This document shows, one piece after another, positions 60,605 to 64,000 of a stretch of 64,000 nucleotides of DNA. The notes below the pieces were generated by a model, which ran no database searches, was not told where the DNA came from, and was given only the letters and a program-made list of their open reading frames with translations. Position 1 is the first letter of the stretch. The number at the start of each line of letters is the position of its first letter. Source of the DNA: Varroa destructor (taxonomy: Eukaryota > Arthropoda > Arachnida > Mesostigmata > Varroidae); contig NW_019211458.1 in NCBI RefSeq assembly GCF_002443255.2, forward strand, positions 29,602,485-29,666,484, written 5' to 3'. Both the position numbers and the translations under genes were made by a program.

Positions 60605-61099
60605 TGCCAGCATCGTTTAGATACACGTACACACGACCCCGTTCAGCGAATAACGACATCGACAGAAAAGTTGGAGAAACCGGTATTGACCCGCATTCTG
60701 TTGCACGCGAGATGAAAAGAACCATTCGTAGACCCGTTGCCTTGGTTTGACCTACTGGCCTATAGACGTCAGCAGTGTTATTCTATCCATTGCTGGAGCC
60801 GCTATTAATAATGGAAGACACCGCTGGTGACGTGCCCTGCGTACCAAACGCTCCTTCCATATAGACTTCCCTCGAGCGTACTTCAATTTGTCTACGTTTT
60901 CGATTCCCTTGTTCTACCTTCCCCATCATTTTTAATTTTACTCATTTTTGCCTCCTCATTCTGTGTTCCAACATACTTTCTCATTTGGCCTAGTCGGCGC
61001 CTTCACCAGTTACTCCGTTTTTCTTCCGCAATACGTAGCCCCTCAAGTAGCCTATGGTCAGACGAGCACTCTCTCTTAAGTTGTGCCAAATAGCCTTGT

Positions 61100-64000
61100 A
61101 TACCCAATGAAACAACGTAAATCCACGGCTGCATGCGGTGATGCCGATGCCATTCGATGTACGGTCACAGGACATAGAAGTGCCAAAACCCAAAGTCTCC
61201 CAAACCTATGCCATGGCGAGGGTCAGTTACAACGTTAGAGCGAGAGTGAAAGCGAATGATGGGGAAAAATAAAGAGAAGTTAAGGTCACACAGGAGGGTC
61301 GCCCCACAGGACTATAATATCATGAACGTGTCCTACAACACCAGTTATTCTAACAATTGACTTCAAATGTTAGGGCACAAAACGCTCAGTCACGAAGCGA
61401 GGAAGGTTATTCGAATGAGAAGGAACAGTTCATTCGAAGTAAAACTTTGGTCATGCTTGCGGCTAGCGCTCGGCTTCTAGCATTTGCGCATAGTGTACCA
61501 AATTGTCAAGCAAAAACGAGTTATCCATTTTATGTATCACACAAGGATGTTGATTGCTTTGTGAATGTGGAATAATGTTACAAGCATGTTCTTATAATGA
61601 TTCGAACGAACGAGCTATGCCATTTAAAAGAGTGGTAAGCTTGTTGTTGGAAAGCACTGCAGTTACTTGCACAGACGTAAAGCAGAGAATCAGCGACAGC
61701 TGTATTATGTAATGACAAACACAGAACAAAGTAACGTTCCAGTTATGTTCCTGCAGTATTTCTACTAGCGTATATAGGATACAACGTCTATATTAAAACC
61801 GCATCTATCCGATTAGATTTGCTCAAAACAAAGATCCACGATTATTAGAAAAGCCATCCCTAGCTCTGGTATATAGCAGATTTGTTTGTAGTAAGCAAAA
61901 CTTGATTATTGCCATCCGCGTATAAATCACAAAGATGGTCTAGGTCGTCGAATTCTATTGGTTGTATCGTATTGCGCACCGTTGTCGCTACTTCGTGAAG
62001 TTGTCATGCCATCCTCCAGCATCGTTCTAGCTCAAATGGGATACGACTCACTAGCCTGTAATTATCCTGCCAGTTGACAAAGCCAGCTACGTACTTTCGT
62101 ATAGATGTCACGAAATGTACAGCAGTGACTTAAATCGGTGCACACATAATTCGACCCGGTAGTGGCAGATACTGATACAGTAAGGTGATGCTGACAGCCT
62201 TCTCGAGCAACAATCTAAGCGTTACAACTTGAAGAGTTAAAGTTAGCGCAGTTTATAGCAGGTCAACAAAGAAAACATTACTTCCCGCATAATTGCAAGC
62301 TTGTTCTCATCTCTAGAATGTAAACCTGTCATTGCAGATTTCCAAACGATTGACAGGTGCCTGTTCCGATAGGGGTTCCTGTTTCGATTTAGGGTCTCGA
62401 CGGCAACTTTACGATCGGCACATATATATATGTATACATAACGCTGCTACCTTCCACGGTTGCCATGGCAACTGACGCCATGTTATTACATTATTTTTAT
62501 CATTTTAAGCCTGCATCAGCAAAGCATTAAGTGCTAGGAGATTGGTTACCCCCTTTCGGGGAGAAGCACTACCACTTGCTGGTTATTCTCGTTTTATCAG
62601 GCATTAGTCACGCTTCATATTAAATTAAGTCGGTCGGCACTCTTTATCTGCTGTCTGAAGATACAAATTCTACGCTCTCTTCAGTACGATTCTACGGCAT
62701 ACAGACGCTACTAGCGTGTCTCTAGCTCATAAATTTCATCGTAAATATTTTAACGGCATAGTAGATACTTGTTTTTGGTAAAATTGTTAGTTAACTTAGC
62801 TAAAAACTTGCCACTAATATAAAATAGTAATACTAATAATAATTATAAAAATATAAATAGTTTTGCAGACCATATAAACATTTCATTATATGTCAGTGTC
62901 CTTATCTGTTAATCATTGGTGGGCACAGTTAGTTCTATCTAATACAAACGCATTGCTCTGGTTAGCGAAATTCGTTTGTTGCAGATGTTCGCTATTGAGC
63001 TATATATCTGGGTTTACCAATATACTATGCATTTTAAATACGGGCCTTCCAAGTTGTCCTTGAAAATGAGGCTGCACAGCCTCCGATCCCTACCGTCATT
63101 GAAAGTTATTCAGTAAACAACGCTAGCGCCCAAGAGACCGCGTTAGTACAAACGTGTTTTTCTCCATTACATTTCACGTAACTTGTGGGGTCGTTCGTTC
63201 AATAATTATTTAGAATCTTGCCATATCTAGAAAGATCGATTTTTATCTATACCGTAAGTCTGCTTGGCGAAACTAACTTTAGTGCTATGCGTATGTATCT
63301 AAAGGAGAATACTTCCATATTTTCACTGGGGAACTGTAAAAGTTCTTGTTTTAGAAGTTCTTTATTCCAAAAAATAAATAGATAAATGGTTATATAAAAA
63401 GTCCCTTCTTGATAGCATTCTTCACTCATTAAAATTCACCATATACATTTGCGGATAAAAATTCACAGAAAAAAAGTTACATTCACATAATTGAGTAAAT
63501 AATTAGATAATAAATAGTAAATAAATAGACAATATTTGTAACAGTAATAATAATACTAATGATATGCTCAATAGTTTAACAACGACATCAACTCAATCTA
63601 AATTAGATTATATTTATTTTTTAAGCTAAACGCAATGCTCGACGTTTGAAGCTTGGTTTTATATTTGGACGACGATAGAACACGTTATTGGATAATTTTG
63701 CAAACTTCCTCCACAGCACTTCAATTAATTCGAACTCGGTTTAAACTTTCATTGCGCTTCCTGATCTCACTCTCCGCAAATGCAACTTACAAATGTCCAT
63801 TCGACATTTTCTTTTCCTTACTTTATATACTTACATACACTTTTCCTTACTACATTCACCATAACTTGCATGTGCGATAATAAACAGTGCCGCTGGCCAC
63901 AGACATACGCAATCTTATGGATCTGACATAAATCTCAGATGAAGAGAAAATGCGTTCAATCGGAATGCGCGCGGTGGTTTAAACGCTCGGTCCGGTTCTC
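61100..64000. other. No gene recognised (right flank)
   Basis: AT-rich from 62.7 kb with AAT/TAA-rich stretches (62820-62860, 63490-63560). Frames stay at or below 75 codons with no splice-bounded exon seen. Confidence 0.48.

Larger units (their letters stand above)
59300..61090. other. Strand-asymmetric, pyrimidine-rich (plus strand) block
   Basis: Many 60-base lines here hold 38-45 C/T on the plus strand. On the minus strand the block reads as K/E/R/N-rich peptide broken by scattered stops (for example RSNEVSDKNSLERTAENRKY). That is what a decayed gene or retroelement ORF would give, or simply purine-rich DNA. No reverse transcriptase, Gag zinc knuckle or terminal repeat was found. Confidence 0.35.

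Overview
The window looks like nuclear DNA from an invertebrate, most likely an arthropod. It is AT-leaning (roughly 58% A+T by eye), shows no obvious CpG depletion, is rich in simple repeats, has no operon-like gene packing and has no open frame longer than about 173 codons. No rRNA, tRNA, CRISPR array, intact transposase or reverse transcriptase was recognised, and no protein can be assigned to a named family with confidence. A narrower placement, for example a mite, is a guess.

The only unmistakable features are repeats. A TAC/ACT trinucleotide array of about 1.24 kb lies at 5894-7131. Several (AT)n tracts, a CT tract at 21.65 kb and a mixed trinucleotide block at 29.37-29.54 kb are also clear. 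A set of perfect inverted repeats was checked base by base: 37158-37221, 30397-30420, 53064-53111, 60573-60604, 57732-57747, 24091-24106, 39802-39821 and 4139-4175.

Coding content must be read as short exons. I looked for a pyrimidine-rich tract plus AG, an open frame, and then a GTRAG donor or a stop. Isolated consensus donors occur about as often as chance predicts in 128 kb of double-stranded reading, so most exon calls are hypotheses. The better ones join two or more exons in matching phase: a minus-strand 3' gene end at 17527-17934, a plus-strand cluster at 50.45-51.56 kb, and a plus-strand pair at 53848-54574. Other candidates are a signal-peptide exon at 22.77 kb downstream of a CpG-dense block, a minus-strand N-terminal exon at 24990-25109, a minus-strand first exon at 10913-11004, and a prepropeptide-like ORF at 19091-19315.

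Layout: 1-5.9 kb is unique sequence with little to call. The giant microsatellite runs from 5.9 to 7.1 kb. From 7.2 to 17.5 kb the sequence is AT-rich with weak ORFs. From 17.5 to 25.1 kb there are candidate genes on both strands around a GC/CpG-rich core. From 25.1 to 28.4 kb it is sparse, and 28.4-31.8 kb is GC-richer with several plus-strand exon candidates. From 33 to 50 kb it is mostly empty with scattered ORFs. Small multi-exon candidates occupy 50.4-54.6 kb. A strand-asymmetric, pyrimidine-rich block spans 59.3-61.1 kb, and AT-rich empty sequence continues to the end. No coherent novel system could be demonstrated.
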